Translations under genes and position numbers: made by a program
NCBI GenBank assembly: GCA_029979405.1
Contig: JAPOHM010000086.1
Span: forward strand, 1-6,393
Direction: 5' to 3'
Origin: Methanobacteriota archaeon
GTDB taxonomy: Archaea > Thermoplasmatota > Poseidoniia > Poseidoniales > Poseidoniaceae
DNA: 6,393 nt
In this document: positions 6,178-6,393 of the stretch, in pieces
How the letters are laid out: each line of letters opens with the position of its first letter
Position numbering within the stretch: the first letter of the stretch is position 1
The notes under the pieces: model-generated
Databases searched by the model: none
What the model saw: only the letters and a program-made list of their open reading frames with translations
What the model was told of the DNA's origin: nothing

Positions 6178-6393
6178 ATGGCCGAACGGAGCATATTGAA
6201 TCCGACACAGGCCAAAGAGGTCGAGGAACAATTATTCTCAACACTTAGGCAACAGGTGGGCAGAAGTGTCCCAATGCCGCTTCCACGAAGTGATTTTTGG
6301 AAGAAGGTTGGAGAATTACTAGACACTATTGAAATTGATATCCATGGGGTAGTCCTTGATTCACCCTTTCTCGGTCGGATCGCAGGACGATTC
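6178..6393 (+). CDS. Unrecognised protein, N-terminal 72 codons (runs off the window)
   Basis: This reading frame is open from ATG 6178 to the window edge. It begins MAERSILNPTQAKEVEEQ, continues through a charged, probably helical segment, then PMPLPRSDFWKK, and ends in a mixed strand-like part (IEIDIHGVVLDSPFLGRIAGRF). The balanced charge, lack of a signal peptide and lack of membrane segments suggest a cytoplasmic protein. I do not recognise the family, and no catalytic motif appears in the visible part. An in-frame GTG at 6154 (after the TAG at 6151) could add eight residues. ATG is preferred because the TATA-like element at 6131-6136 would place transcript starts downstream of that GTG. 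No strong Shine-Dalgarno is visible. The gene is divergent from the surface-protein gene and gives no hint of a shared function. Confidence 0.75.
   Translation, partial: MAERSILNPTQAKEVEEQLFSTLRQQVGRSVPMPLPRSDFWKKVGELLDTIEIDIHGVVLDSPFLGRIAGRF

Noticed and set aside
6099..6326. 75-codon minus-strand open frame upstream of the giant gene
   Set aside because: It overlaps the plus-strand gene at 6178 and the shared promoter region. Its Ser/Cys-rich translation looks like noise, and the plus-strand frame is the better gene.
1..6393. CRISPR array, insertion sequence or long nucleotide repeats
   Set aside because: No regularly spaced direct repeats, terminal inverted repeats or transposase frame were seen. 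The repeats present are diverged protein domains only.

Overview
The window looks archaeal. The best guess is a planktonic marine euryarchaeon of the Marine Group II / Poseidoniales type, though nothing here proves that lineage. The clues are: an intron-free tRNA-Leu gene with no encoded CCA; a very long secreted, membrane-anchored protein that is rich in N-x-S/T glycosylation sequons and poor in lysine; a C-terminal CARDB-like module before a single membrane anchor; and moderate-to-low GC (about 40-45% by eye). No mobile element, CRISPR array, rRNA or clear terminator is visible.

Layout, left to right. A tRNA-Leu(CAA) gene lies on the minus strand at 22-103. After 28 bases comes the 3' end of one giant minus-strand gene (132-6080, 1982 codons, GTG start), which fills about 93% of the window. 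A 97-base divergent intergenic region follows (6081-6177). The 5' end of a plus-strand gene (ATG at 6178) then runs off the right edge with 72 codons visible. The only other unassigned bases are 1-21 and 104-131, and I see nothing convincing in either. No gene-free stretch exceeds 300 bases.

The giant protein dominates the window. It reads as a type I surface protein: a signal peptide; a short low-complexity N-terminal segment; three diverged jelly-roll modules of the MAM / choice-of-anchor J / cleaved-adhesin kind; a long chain of Ig-like and other beta-sandwich segments; a CARDB-like membrane-proximal domain; one transmembrane helix; and a short basic-then-acidic cytoplasmic tail. I see no catalytic motif. 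The likely role is adhesion or ligand binding at the cell surface, with the jelly-roll modules held outward on a beta-sandwich stalk. This is inference from architecture.

The three genes show no obvious functional link. The tRNA is simply downstream on the same strand, and the right-hand gene is divergent and not recognised.
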